DNA of 8,977 bases from Clostridiales bacterium (GCA_009774055.1 VSNB01000131.1:1-8977); one strand, 5' to 3'. Counted from the stretch's first letter, positions 1-6,098 are shown. Notes: generated from the letters alone by a model not told the origin. Numbers and translations are program-made.

Positions 1-26
1 TTTATTTTTGACCGCGCCAAAACATC

Positions 27-58
27 AAAACCGATAATTCCACGGGGTGGTTTTCTTT
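27..58 (+). terminator. Possible weak terminator of a gene upstream of the window
   Basis: AAAACC (27-32) can pair with GGTTTT (49-54), with a small CCAC/GTGG helix inside, and a T-rich run TTTTCTTTT follows (51-59). This could end a transcript entering from the left. The stem is weak and no upstream gene is visible, so this is tentative. The rest of 1-139 shows no credible coding region. Confidence 0.25.
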
Positions 59-139
59 TCTGCCGCCGCCCGCTTCTATGTTTGTCAAACGGACTCTGCG
101 GTACGCTTTCAAAAATTCGGCCCTATTTTTTGAAATCAC

Positions 140-170
140 TTGACTTGCAGTGCACTCCAGGCTGTATGAT
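140..170 (+). promoter_or_regulatory. MerR-type promoter: 19-bp spacer with central dyad
   Basis: A -35 TTGACT (140-145) and a -10 TATGAT (165-170) are separated by 19 bp rather than the usual 17. The spacer holds the perfect palindrome AGTGCACT (149-156), extended imperfectly by CTTG on the left and CAGG on the right. Overlong spacers carrying a dyad are the known hallmark of promoters that MerR-family activators switch on by twisting the DNA. The start codon lies 37 bp downstream of the -10. No merR-like gene is in the window; it would have to lie to the left or elsewhere. Confidence 0.75.
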
Positions 171-207
171 GGATGAATAAACACTTTAATCGAAAGGAAC
201 GGTTACT

Positions 208-951
208 ATGGCGAAAAAGCAGACGGCAGGAAGAACTCTTCTGGGTGATCTCGCCCCGAAATTTGCGGAACTGAATGACGACGTCCTCTTTGGCGAGGTC
301 TGGTCAAGGGAGGCGCAGCTCTCCCTCCGCGACCGCAGTATGGTCACGATTGCGGCACTGTTCTCGGCGGGGCAGTATCCCCAGCTCAAATCCCATCTGG
401 AAATCGGCAGGGCCCATGGCGTCACCAGGCAGGAGGCCGTGGAGATCATAACGCAGCTGGCCTTTTACTGCGGCTGGCCCAAGGCGTGGAGCGCCTTCCC
501 GCTGATCCGGGAGGTCTACGGAGAAGAGGCGGACGGCGCGGCTGATCCCGCCGGACTCTCCGCGTTCCCCCTGGGCGAGAAAAACGACGCCTTCGCGCAG
601 TATTTCATTGGACAGAGCTATCTTGCCCCGCTGTCCACCCGGCAGATACCGGTATACAATGTAACCTTCGAACCGGGATGCCGGAACAACTGGCACGTCC
701 ACCACGCATCCAGCGGCGGCGGACAGATGCTCATCTGCATCAGCGGCCGGGGCTGGTATCAGGAGCAGGAACAGGCGGCGCGGGAGCTGCATCCCGGCGA
801 CGTGGTGAACATCCCCGCCGGCGTTAAGCACTGGCACGGCGCAGCCAAAGACTCCTGGTTCCAGCACTTGGCCATCGAGGTCCCCGGCAAGGACGGACGG
901 ACCGAATGGCACGAACCTGTGGACGACGCGCAGTACCGCACTTTGAAATAG
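208..951 (+). CDS. Carboxymuconolactone decarboxylase-family / cupin fusion protein
   Basis: The 247-residue cytoplasmic protein has two domains. Residues ~15-105 form an all-helical carboxymuconolactone decarboxylase (AhpD-like) domain with the family pattern RDRSMVTIAAL (41-51) and LAFYCGWP (84-91); it has one cysteine (C88), not the CxxC of peroxidase-type AhpD. Residues ~148-226 form a cupin barrel: motif 1 has H163 and H165 with Q173 near the usual glutamate position, motif 2 runs from G197 through PAG (203-205) to H208, so a metal site is likely. The combination is common in anaerobic gut bacteria but its substrate is unknown; oxidative or electrophile detoxification is a guess from the MerR-type promoter just upstream. 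AAAGGA lies a normal distance before the ATG. It appears monocistronic and ends at a hairpin shared with the convergent gene. Confidence 0.85.
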   Translation: MAKKQTAGRTLLGDLAPKFAELNDDVLFGEVWSREAQLSLRDRSMVTIAALFSAGQYPQLKSHLEIGRAHGVTRQEAVEIITQLAFYCGWPKAWSAFPLIREVYGEEADGAADPAGLSAFPLGEKNDAFAQYFIGQSYLAPLSTRQIPVYNVTFEPGCRNNWHVHHASSGGGQMLICISGRGWYQEQEQAARELHPGDVVNIPAGVKHWHGAAKDSWFQHLAIEVPGKDGRTEWHEPVDDAQYRTLK

Positions 952-963
952 CGCACAGTAAAC

Positions 964-995
964 GGATGGACCAGGGCGATACGCCCCGGTCCTCC
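964..995. terminator. Hairpin between convergent genes, probable bidirectional terminator
   Basis: GGACC-A-GGGCG (968-978) pairs with CGCCC-C-GGTCC (982-992) around an ATA loop with one A/C mismatch, and GGA (964-966) with TCC (993-995) adds three pairs beyond a bulge. It lies between the stop codons of two convergent genes. Flanking T tracts are weak (ATTTAT on plus, GTTTAC on minus), so termination strength is uncertain. Confidence 0.5.
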
Positions 996-997
996 AT

Positions 998-1594
998 TTA
1001 TGTCCGCACCGGCGTCAGCAGAAGCTCTGAGCCAAAGGGCCGCACCTCCATCGCCGGGAGCCTCTGCCCCAATGCTCCAGCCAGCAGGTCCATCGCCGCC
1101 TGCCGGTCCGCCAGGCCGGAAATCCGGCGCACCAGCATCGGCTCCATCACCGCAGCCTCCACGGAAACCGCCACCATCCCACCGCTGTCCGTCTCAAATT
1201 GGGGAGCCAGCTCCAGCAGAGCCTCCGGCGTTCCCGCCGCCAGGAGGCCGTCCCGGTCCAGCTCCCGCCGGACAACGCGGCGGTACATGGCCTCCCGGAT
1301 GTTGGGATATTGGGCCGTCACAATAACGGAGCCGTCCTCCCACGGCTGGGGCAGGCGCAGGGTGAGGAAGCCCGGCCCGCCCAGCGTCCGGTGCGCCATC
1401 AGCTCCACCAGAACTTCCACCGCTCCCATCAGGTCATCTATGACGCCGGGGGCGTCCAGCCAGCGGCGGAACGCCTCTCTGTCCTCGGCGGGCGTCTGCG
1501 TCCGGGCCGGCCTCCCAACGCCGTTTGCGGCCTGGAGAATCCACAGCAGCGCGGCGGCCGCCGCCGCTGCGGCGGATAAAAGGAACCAATGCAT
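998..1594 (-). CDS. Membrane-anchored protein of unknown function
   Basis: I do not recognise a family. The 198-residue product starts with a hydrophobic segment (residues 3-22, including eight consecutive alanines) that should act as a signal anchor, with no lipobox or clear cleavage site. The remainder (~25-198) alternates amphipathic helices and short strands and is rich in Arg, Leu and Ala, with no visible catalytic motif. Evidence that it is a real gene: a perfect-spacing sigma-A promoter (TTGCAA, 17 bp, TATAAT) and a strong AAGGAGAG ribosome binding site 7 nt before the ATG, both on the minus strand, and a divergent XRE regulator gene next door. Overlapping plus-strand frames lack such signals. 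It is probably controlled by that regulator, since the shared operator-like repeats overlap its transcription start. Confidence 0.75.
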   Translation of the reverse strand: MHWFLLSAAAAAAAALLWILQAANGVGRPARTQTPAEDREAFRRWLDAPGVIDDLMGAVEVLVELMAHRTLGGPGFLTLRLPQPWEDGSVIVTAQYPNIREAMYRRVVRRELDRDGLLAAGTPEALLELAPQFETDSGGMVAVSVEAAVMEPMLVRRISGLADRQAAMDLLAGALGQRLPAMEVRPFGSELLLTPVRT

Positions 1595-1628
1595 GATCTA
1601 TCTCTCCTTCGGTTATCTTTCAGAATAT

Positions 1629-1657
1629 ATTATAGTATACTTTCAGATAATTTGCAA
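1629..1657 (-). promoter_or_regulatory. Sigma-A promoter of the membrane-anchored protein gene
   Basis: Read on the minus strand: -35 TTGCAA (1657-1652), 17-bp spacer, consensus -10 TATAAT (1634-1629). The expected transcript start is near 1622, giving a leader of about 28 nt with the AAGGAGAG site. The -35 hexamer is its own reverse complement and doubles as the -35 of the opposite promoter. Confidence 0.8.
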
Positions 1658-1679
1658 GAGGAATTGTTGTCTGTAAGAT
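1652..1679 (+). promoter_or_regulatory. Probable promoter of the XRE regulator gene
   Basis: The same palindromic TTGCAA (1652-1657) read on the plus strand is followed after 16 bp by TAAGAT (1674-1679). The predicted leader is only about 16 nt and includes GGGAG before the ATG. The -10 lies inside the right arm of the inverted repeat, so autoregulation is likely. This side is weaker than the minus-strand promoter. Confidence 0.5.
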
Positions 1680-1702
1680 AACCATAGAGGGAGCTGATAG
1701 AA

Positions 1703-2020
1703 ATGGGAGCAGAAATACGGGAGCTTGGGGAGGCCATCCGGGCCGCCCGAATGCGGAAGGGGCTGACACAGGAGGCGCTGTCGGAGTTGCTGGACATCAC
1801 CCCCATCCACTTGAAGAACATTGAGAGCTCCCGGCGGAAACCGTCGGTGCCGCTGCTGTTCGCGCTGATGGAGCTGCTGGACTTTTCCGTGGACGCGCTG
1901 GTATTTCCCCGGCGGGACGCATGCGAAGTGATCCATGCCGACGGACTGACGGAGGAGGAACTGGCGGCGGTGGAGCGACTGGTAGATGTGATGCGGCGGA
2001 GAAATAATGGCCGGGGCTGA
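1703..2020 (+). CDS. XRE-family helix-turn-helix transcriptional regulator
   Basis: The 105-residue protein has an N-terminal Cro/CI-type five-helix DNA-binding domain (residues ~5-65): helix 2 LTQEALSELL (21-30), recognition helix around TPIHLKNIESS (33-43), then RKPSVPLLFALMELL (45-59), all matching the XRE pattern. The tail (66-105) is short, with a charged helix (82-100) that may help dimerisation; there is no separate ligand domain. GGGAG precedes the ATG by about 9 nt. It is transcribed divergently from the membrane-anchored protein gene, and the region between carries an inverted repeat on both promoters, so it probably represses itself and that neighbour. Its stop codon lies inside the downstream terminator hairpin. 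Family assignment is secure; the target is inferred. Confidence 0.9.
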   Translation: MGAEIRELGEAIRAARMRKGLTQEALSELLDITPIHLKNIESSRRKPSVPLLFALMELLDFSVDALVFPRRDACEVIHADGLTEEELAAVERLVDVMRRRNNGRG

Positions 2021-2048
2021 TATTTTGCGGCTGCCCCGGTGTTTTTTT
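2011..2048 (+). terminator. Rho-independent terminator of the XRE gene
   Basis: CCGGGGC (2011-2017) pairs with GCCCCGG (2033-2039), followed by TGTTTTTTT (2040-2048). The TGA stop codon (2018-2020) begins the 15-nt loop, so the left arm is coding sequence. Confidence 0.75.
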
Positions 2049-2059
2049 GTGCGCCGGCC

Positions 2060-2088
2060 TTGCAAACCGGGAACAAATCGGCTATAAT
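2060..2088 (+). promoter_or_regulatory. Sigma-A promoter of thiI
   Basis: TTGCAA (2060-2065), 17-bp spacer, consensus TATAAT (2083-2088). The expected start near 2095 leaves a ~29-nt leader with AAAGGAAA (2108-2115) before the ATG at 2124. With the terminator just upstream, thiI forms its own transcription unit. Confidence 0.85.
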
Positions 2089-2123
2089 CTGGCAGAAAAG
2101 CCCCAGGAAAGGAAAATAATTTT

Positions 2124-3302
2124 ATGAACGAGATCATTCTGCTGAAGCTGGGCGAGGTGGTCCTCAAGGGCCTCAACCGCCGGAGCTTCGAGGACAAGCT
2201 CAATTCCAACATCCGCCGCCGGCTCCAGCACCACGGCAGCTTCCACGTTTACTCCAAGCAGAGCACGATTTACGTGGAGCCCCAAAATGAGGACTGCGAC
2301 CTGGAGGGCGCCTTCGCCGCCTGCCGGCAGGTATTCGGCATCGTCGCCGCCACACGGGCCCGCTCCTGTCCCAAGGACAAGGACGCCATTTTCCACTGCG
2401 CCCAAAACTATCTGGACGGAGCGCTCCGGGCCGCCAGGACCTTCAAGGTGGAGACGAAGCGGGCGGACAAGCATTTCCCCATGAACAGCATGGAGATCAG
2501 CCAATACGTAGGCGGTCTGCTCCACGACGCCTATCCCCATCTGAAGGTGGACGTCCACGCCCCGGAGCTGTGCGTCCACGTGGAGGTCCGGGAGAAGGCG
2601 GCGTATGTCCACGGTCCCAGCCAGCCCGGGGCGGGCGGACTGCCCATCGGCATGGGGGGTACGGCGGTGAGCCTGCTGTCCGGCGGCATTGACAGTCCGG
2701 TTTCTTCCTATATGATCGCCAAGCGGGGCGTGCAGCTGGAGATGGTCCATTTCTTCTCTCCGCCGTACACCTCCCAGCAGGCGCTGGATAAAGTGGTCCA
2801 GCTGGCGAAGGAGCTGACGCCCTGGTGCGGGCGGATGAAGCTGCATATCGTGCCCTTCACGGAGATTCAGGAGGAGATCCGCCGCGCCTGCCCGGAGGAT
2901 CATTTCACACTGATCATGCGGCGGTTTATGATGCGCCTGGCGGAGCAGGTGGCCCGCCGCACGGGGGCCAAGGCCCTGGTAACCGGGGAGAGTCTGGGCC
3001 AGGTGGCCAGCCAGACCATGGACGCGCTGGCGGTATCGGACCAGGTGTGCGCCCTGCCGGTACTCCGGCCCGTCATCGGAATGGACAAGACGGAGATTAT
3101 CGCCATTTCCCGCAGGATCGGGACGTTTGAAACTTCCATTCTTCCTTACGAGGATTGCTGTACGGTTTTCACGCCCCGGCATCCGAAGACGCATCCTCAT
3201 CTGGAGGAGGTTTTGGAGTATGAGAAGGCGTTGGATGTGGATGGTTTGATTGAGCGGGCTCTGGCGGGGATCGAACGAAGAACTATCTCCATGGGAGATT
3301 GA
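2124..3302 (+). CDS. thiI: tRNA uracil 4-sulfurtransferase ThiI, rhodanese-less form
   Basis: ThiI adenylates U8 of tRNA with ATP and installs sulfur to make 4-thiouridine; in some bacteria it also supplies sulfur for the thiamine thiazole. The 392-residue protein shows the N-terminal ferredoxin-like region (1-60), the RNA-binding THUMP domain (~61-165) and the PP-loop ATPase domain (~175-380) with SGGIDS (186-191) and TGESLGQVASQT (287-298). YEDCCTVF (342-349) carries a cysteine pair that could form the persulfide/disulfide site. The ~400-residue length means no C-terminal rhodanese domain, as in Bacillus and Clostridia, where a dedicated cysteine desulfurase often supplies sulfur. No such nifS-like neighbour is present here. 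The gene has its own promoter and a good ribosome binding site. Frame and family are clear; a role in thiamine synthesis is not shown. Confidence 0.95.
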   Translation: MNEIILLKLGEVVLKGLNRRSFEDKLNSNIRRRLQHHGSFHVYSKQSTIYVEPQNEDCDLEGAFAACRQVFGIVAATRARSCPKDKDAIFHCAQNYLDGALRAARTFKVETKRADKHFPMNSMEISQYVGGLLHDAYPHLKVDVHAPELCVHVEVREKAAYVHGPSQPGAGGLPIGMGGTAVSLLSGGIDSPVSSYMIAKRGVQLEMVHFFSPPYTSQQALDKVVQLAKELTPWCGRMKLHIVPFTEIQEEIRRACPEDHFTLIMRRFMMRLAEQVARRTGAKALVTGESLGQVASQTMDALAVSDQVCALPVLRPVIGMDKTEIIAISRRIGTFETSILPYEDCCTVFTPRHPKTHPHLEEVLEYEKALDVDGLIERALAGIERRTISMGD

Positions 3303-3309
3303 TCTTTTT

Positions 3310-3340
3310 GCCGCCCCTGCGGGGCGGCGGGGGCTCTTTT
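3310..3340 (+). terminator. GC-rich hairpin after thiI, possible terminator
   Basis: GCCGCCCC (3310-3317) and GGGGCGGC (3321-3328) form an 8-bp stem with a TGC loop only 7 nt after the thiI stop. The T-rich CTCTTTT comes 8 nt later rather than directly, so it may be a terminator or simply the first of the palindromic repeat modules that fill this intergenic region. Confidence 0.4.
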
Positions 3341-3355
3341 CTCAATTTTACCTTT

Positions 3356-3438
3356 GCCGCCTCGCCGGCGGCGGGGCCTTCTTTTCCCTTGTGGGAAAAG
3401 AAGCAAAAGCCCCCTCAAGGGACGTTCCGTCCCTTGAG
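3356..3438. repeat. Cluster of three perfect hairpins (palindromic intergenic modules)
   Basis: Three back-to-back stems are visible. GCCGCC/GGCGGC spans 3356-3372. CTTCTTTTCCC (3378-3388) pairs with GGGAAAAGAAG (3393-3403), an 11-bp perfect stem with a 4-nt TTGT loop. CTCAAGGGAC (3414-3423) pairs with GTCCCTTGAG (3429-3438), a 10-bp perfect stem. No reading frame here has a ribosome binding site or recognisable protein. Such modular palindromes are typically dispersed in genomes of this group; multi-copy status cannot be shown from one window. Confidence 0.65.
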
Positions 3439-3745
3439 AATCCTTCGCATTACGGGGGTTATTTATTTGCGCTCCGACGTACCCTGGTGGTTCTATTTCG
3501 GTACCTTCGTTGGTGCGCCGGACTTCTGCGTCTACCCACGAGCATATCGCAGTGCCTACCGTCATACACGCTGAATCTCCCGGGGTTCTTTTCGGGAGCT
3601 CCCCCGTGTGAGACGGTAGGGTTTACCGTTTACATCGTCGGGTAGACGCTTCGCCCGATCCATGGGAGCCAGTCCGATTCAGACCGGACGGACTGCAGTG
3701 GAAGCGCAAAACAAAATACCCCTCGTAATCATAAGGGATTCTTAA
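3434..3745. mobile_element. ~312-bp MITE-like element with terminal inverted repeats
   Basis: The left end (3434-3475) and the reverse complement of the right end (3701-3745) align over about 45 positions with roughly 35 matches and a few gaps; both begin TT(G/A)AGAATCC and share ATTACG and TTTGCGCT. Inside, nested stems are centred near 3588: GTCTACCC/GGGTAGAC (3530-3537/3640-3647), CCTACCGTC/GACGGTAGG (3555-3563/3612-3620), ACACG/CGTGT (3566-3570/3605-3609), CTCCCG/CGGGAG (3577-3582/3593-3598), plus a local CAGTCCG/CGGACTG hairpin (3670-3676/3689-3695). There is no transposase and no clear target duplication. It is either a non-autonomous mobile element or a structured RNA locus; the ends and mobility are inferred from symmetry alone. 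Confidence 0.5.
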
Positions 3746-3768
3746 ACCGCAGGTTTAAGCGCGTTTTT
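3741..3768 (+). terminator. Terminator-like hairpin at the right edge of the repeat element
   Basis: CTTAAACC (3741-3748) pairs with GGTTTAAG (3752-3759) around GCA, followed by CGCG and TTTTT (3764-3768). It could terminate plus-strand transcription coming out of the element. The four-base gap before the T run weakens the case. Confidence 0.4.
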
Positions 3769-3837
3769 GCCTACTTTTGCCGCGGGGCAAAAGTAGGCCG
3801 TCGTCCGGGCGCGGAAGCCCGGAAACCGATTCGAGAA
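3769..3837. repeat. Compound palindromic repeat, copy 1
   Basis: GCCTACTTTTGCC (3769-3781) and GGCAAAAGTAGGC (3786-3798) form a perfect 13-bp stem with a 4-nt loop. A second hairpin, CCGGGC/GCCCGG (3805-3810/3817-3822), follows, then the tag CCGATTCGAGAA (3826-3837). The same three-part order occurs inverted and truncated at the right end of the window (8920-8977), which shows the modules form a repeat family. Confidence 0.7.
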
Positions 3838-3848
3838 GAAACTGCCGT

Positions 3849-3867
3849 GCCGCCGCGCAGCGGCGGC
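3849..3867 (+). promoter_or_regulatory. Hairpin directly upstream of the cinA ribosome binding site
   Basis: GCCGCCGC (3849-3856) and GCGGCGGC (3860-3867) pair around GCA, ending only 4 nt before the AAAGGA (3872-3877) that serves cinA. It may belong to the repeat mosaic, influence cinA translation, or both. No clear sigma-A promoter for cinA was found in the repeat region. Confidence 0.4.
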
Positions 3868-3886
3868 AGAGAAAGGACTTGCAGCA

Positions 3887-5146
3887 ATGACCGCCGAACT
3901 GATTGCCGTAGGAACAGAACTCCTACTGGGAAACATCGCAAACACCGACGCCCAGATGCTCTCTGAAAAACTAAGCGCCATGGGCATTACGGTCCACCAC
4001 CACACGGTGGTGGGCGACAATCCCCAGCGCCTCGCCGAGGCGCTGGAAACCGCGCGGAAAAGAGGTGACATTATTATTACCACCGGGGGCCTGGGACCCA
4101 CTTACGACGATCTCACCAAACAGACCATCTGTAAGACGTTTGGCAGGGAATTGGAGCTCCACGAGGATATCCTGGAGGAAATCCGGACCTGGTTCCAAAC
4201 CAAAATGGGCAAAAAAATGCCGGAAAACAACGTCCAGCAGGCCCTGCTGCCGGTGAACTGCACCGTATTCGACAACCCCGTGGGCACAGCCCCCGGCTGC
4301 GCCTTCGAGGAAGACGGCGTCCACGTGCTGATGCTGCCGGGGCCGCCCTTCGAGTGCCGTTATATGTTTGAGCACCGGGCGGCACAGTATTTAGAAAAAC
4401 TCACCGACGGCGTGATCGTCAGCCATGAAATCAAAATCTTCGGCATGGGGGAGAGCTCCGTGGAGGAGGCTCTGCGGGAGCCTATGACAAGGCTCGCCAA
4501 CCCCACATTGGCCCCGTACGCCAAGCTCAACGAATGCATGGTTCGAGCCACCGCCAAGGCGGATACCAGGGAGAAAGCCGAGGCGATGCTCGCCCCCCTG
4601 GTAGAGCAGGTCAAGGAAACCCTGGGGGACGTAGTCTATGGCGTGGACGTGGAGAGCCTGGAGGAGGTGGTGTCCCGGCTGCTGCGGGAACGGGGGCTGA
4701 CCCTCTCCGCCGCCGAGAGCTGCACCGGCGGGCTCATCGCCAAGCGCCTGACCGACCTTCCCGGCGCCTCCCAGATATTCCGGGGCGGCGTGGTCAGCTA
4801 CACAAGCGAAGTGAAGGCCGGCGTCCTGGGCGTTCCGGAGGAACTGCTGGAACAGTACGGCGCGGTGAGCGAACCAGTGGCGCGGGCTATGGCGGAATGC
4901 TGCCGACGGCTTTGCGGCAGCGACCTGGCCATATCCGTCACCGGCGTAGCCGGGCCGGATAGGGATGATCGTGGAAACGAGGTGGGCGTCGTCTACATCG
5001 CCTTGGCAGGGCCGGAGGGTACGATCTGCAAAAAACTCTTCTGCGGCAGGGGCCGGGGGCGGGACCGCGTCCGCTTCGCTGCCGCCAGCAATGCCTTCGA
5101 TATGCTCCGGCGGCAGCTGCTGGGCCTGCCGGCAGGCGGAAATTAG
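3887..5146 (+). CDS. cinA: CinA: competence/damage-inducible protein A with NMN deamidase domain
   Basis: This is a full-length two-domain CinA of 419 residues, acting in pyridine-nucleotide salvage. The N-terminal COG1058/MoCF-like domain (1-~170) has VGTELLLGNIANTDAQ (8-23), TTGGLGPTYDD (65-75) and LPGPP (150-154); in characterised CinA proteins it hydrolyses ADP-ribose. A linker domain follows (~175-255). The C-terminal PncC domain (~258-415) has ESCTGG (277-282), SYTSEVK (304-310) and TGVAGP (352-357) and deamidates nicotinamide mononucleotide to the nicotinate form; S278, Y305 and K310 are the likely catalytic group, as recalled for PncC. The loop after TGVAGP reads DRDDRGNEVG, a variant of the usual glycine-rich stretch. 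It is not next to pgsA or recA, its frequent partners in Firmicutes. AAAGGA lies ~9 nt before the ATG. Identification is secure. Confidence 0.95.
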   Translation: MTAELIAVGTELLLGNIANTDAQMLSEKLSAMGITVHHHTVVGDNPQRLAEALETARKRGDIIITTGGLGPTYDDLTKQTICKTFGRELELHEDILEEIRTWFQTKMGKKMPENNVQQALLPVNCTVFDNPVGTAPGCAFEEDGVHVLMLPGPPFECRYMFEHRAAQYLEKLTDGVIVSHEIKIFGMGESSVEEALREPMTRLANPTLAPYAKLNECMVRATAKADTREKAEAMLAPLVEQVKETLGDVVYGVDVESLEEVVSRLLRERGLTLSAAESCTGGLIAKRLTDLPGASQIFRGGVVSYTSEVKAGVLGVPEELLEQYGAVSEPVARAMAECCRRLCGSDLAISVTGVAGPDRDDRGNEVGVVYIALAGPEGTICKKLFCGRGRGRDRVRFAAASNAFDMLRRQLLGLPAGGN

Positions 5147-5265
5147 CAGGACTGACAATAAATTGAGGCCGTTTCGATGGCGGCGCGATACAAAAGGGAT
5201 GCCCCGGTCTGGATAATATTGGGTAAAGGCCGCTGGTTCCGGCGGAAACAAGGAGGTCCCTATTT

Positions 5266-6006
5266 ATGATGTCCGAAGAGAGAATGGCGGAAGAAGCCAT
5301 CATCGCCCGCAGAATCCGCCGTGTCCGCCGCGCCCGCCATATCCGCCGGGTGCGAGGCTGTCTGCTTGCCATCGTGTTGATGGCCGCTCTGGCTATCTAT
5401 GCGGGCGGCCGCGCCGTCCACGGTCCGGCGGAGGCCGCGCCACCTGTCCGGGAAGGCGGAGCGGCTCAGCTGTCCCAGGCGCCTGCCGTCCGGGAACCAG
5501 AGCCAACCCAGCCGGAGAAAACGTTCTCCAATCAGGAATTGGAACGGCTGGTGTCCGATGTGCTGGATGGGATCGTGACTGCGGACATGACACGGATGGA
5601 ACAGGCCCGGGCGGTTTTCGACTATGTCCACGACAACATCTATTATACCGGCAGCTCAGACAAGTCCGACTGGGAGGCCGGGGCCTACGCCGGCCTGACC
5701 ACCGGGAAGGGTGACTGCTTCACCTATTACGCCGTATCCCGGGCCCTGCTGACCGTGCTGGAGATCGACAACCTGCCGGTGGAACGGGTGGGCGGCGAGG
5801 CACGGCACTACTGGAATCTGGTGGACTGCGGCGATGGCTGGTACCACTTCGACGCCTGTCCCCGCAGCTCCCGGCTGCCGTACTTCCTCAGCTTCATGTT
5901 CACGGACCAGCAGGCCGCGGATTACACTGCCGAGGCGGGACGGTGCTACTATGATTTCGACGGGACCCTCCTGCCGGAGCGGGCGCAGGAGATCATTACC
6001 CCGTAA
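5266..6006 (+). CDS. Membrane-anchored transglutaminase-like protein (TGc paralogue 1)
   Basis: The 246-residue protein starts with a very Arg-rich cytoplasmic tail (residues 15-30), then one transmembrane helix (31-48), a short Ala/Pro/Glu linker (~50-86) and an extracytoplasmic transglutaminase-like (TGc) domain (87-246). The Cys-His-Asp triad is intact: C151 in GKGDCFTYY, H181 in HYWNLV, D196 in YHFDACP. Bacterial TGc proteins of this kind are usually cysteine peptidases or peptide ligases/amidases acting at the cell surface; the substrate is unknown. AGGAGGT ends 8-9 nt before the first ATG (5266); a second ATG follows immediately. It is about 70% identical over ~158 residues to the TGc domain of the next gene (114 identities by hand count) and lacks that protein's lipobox and C-terminal arm. 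No convincing promoter was found in 5147-5265, so co-transcription with cinA is possible. Confidence 0.85.
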   Translation: MMSEERMAEEAIIARRIRRVRRARHIRRVRGCLLAIVLMAALAIYAGGRAVHGPAEAAPPVREGGAAQLSQAPAVREPEPTQPEKTFSNQELERLVSDVLDGIVTADMTRMEQARAVFDYVHDNIYYTGSSDKSDWEAGAYAGLTTGKGDCFTYYAVSRALLTVLEIDNLPVERVGGEARHYWNLVDCGDGWYHFDACPRSSRLPYFLSFMFTDQQAADYTAEAGRCYYDFDGTLLPERAQEIITP

Positions 6007-6012
6007 GCCTGA

Positions 6013-6056
6013 CCGCCGTCCGGCTCTCCGCGATGACCGCAGGAGCCGGACGGCGG
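6013..6056 (+). terminator. Strong 14-bp hairpin after TGc paralogue 1
   Basis: CCGCCGTCCGGCTC (6013-6026) pairs perfectly with GAGCCGGACGGCGG (6043-6056) over a 16-nt loop, starting 7 nt after the stop codon. There is no direct T tract (AAACAGG follows; TATTTTATT comes about 20 nt later), so it may be a weak terminator or a 3'-end stabilising structure. Confidence 0.45.
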
Positions 6057-6098
6057 AAACAGGTGCAGAAAACGGGTATTTTATTAAGAATTTTCTAC

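Larger units (their letters stand above)
1611..1683. promoter_or_regulatory. Operator-like inverted repeat between divergent genes
   Basis: GGTTATCTTTCAG (1611-1623) and CTGTAAGATAACC (1671-1683) are inverted copies with 12 of 13 bases matching. A third related half-site, AGATAA, lies between them (1645-1650). The left arm covers the predicted minus-strand transcription start and the right arm covers the plus-strand -10. The arrangement fits a repressor that shuts both promoters, most likely the adjacent XRE protein; that assignment is inferred. Confidence 0.65.

Noticed and set aside
2..184. Minus-strand 60-codon open frame in the leader
   Set aside because: Its start runs through the MerR-type promoter, it has no ribosome binding site and resembles no protein I know.
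906..1676. Long plus-strand frames opposite the membrane-anchored protein gene (up to 256 codons)
   Set aside because: They are Ser/Arg/Pro-rich antisense translations typical of GC-rich DNA, lack ribosome binding sites, and conflict with the well-supported minus-strand gene.
3250..3645. Plus- and minus-strand frames of 91-131 codons in the thiI-cinA gap
   Set aside because: They read through hairpins and the inverted-repeat element, have no ribosome binding site and no protein-like composition.
5124..5137. Perfect 14-bp palindrome GCCTGCC/GGCAGGC at the 3' end of cinA
   Set aside because: It is inside coding sequence, has no loop and no T tract; most likely a chance result of GC-rich codons.
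5163..5217. Possible promoter for TGc paralogue 1 (TTGAGG with GATACA, or an isolated GATAAT)
   Set aside because: Neither combination has both hexamers close to consensus at good spacing, so it is not supported.
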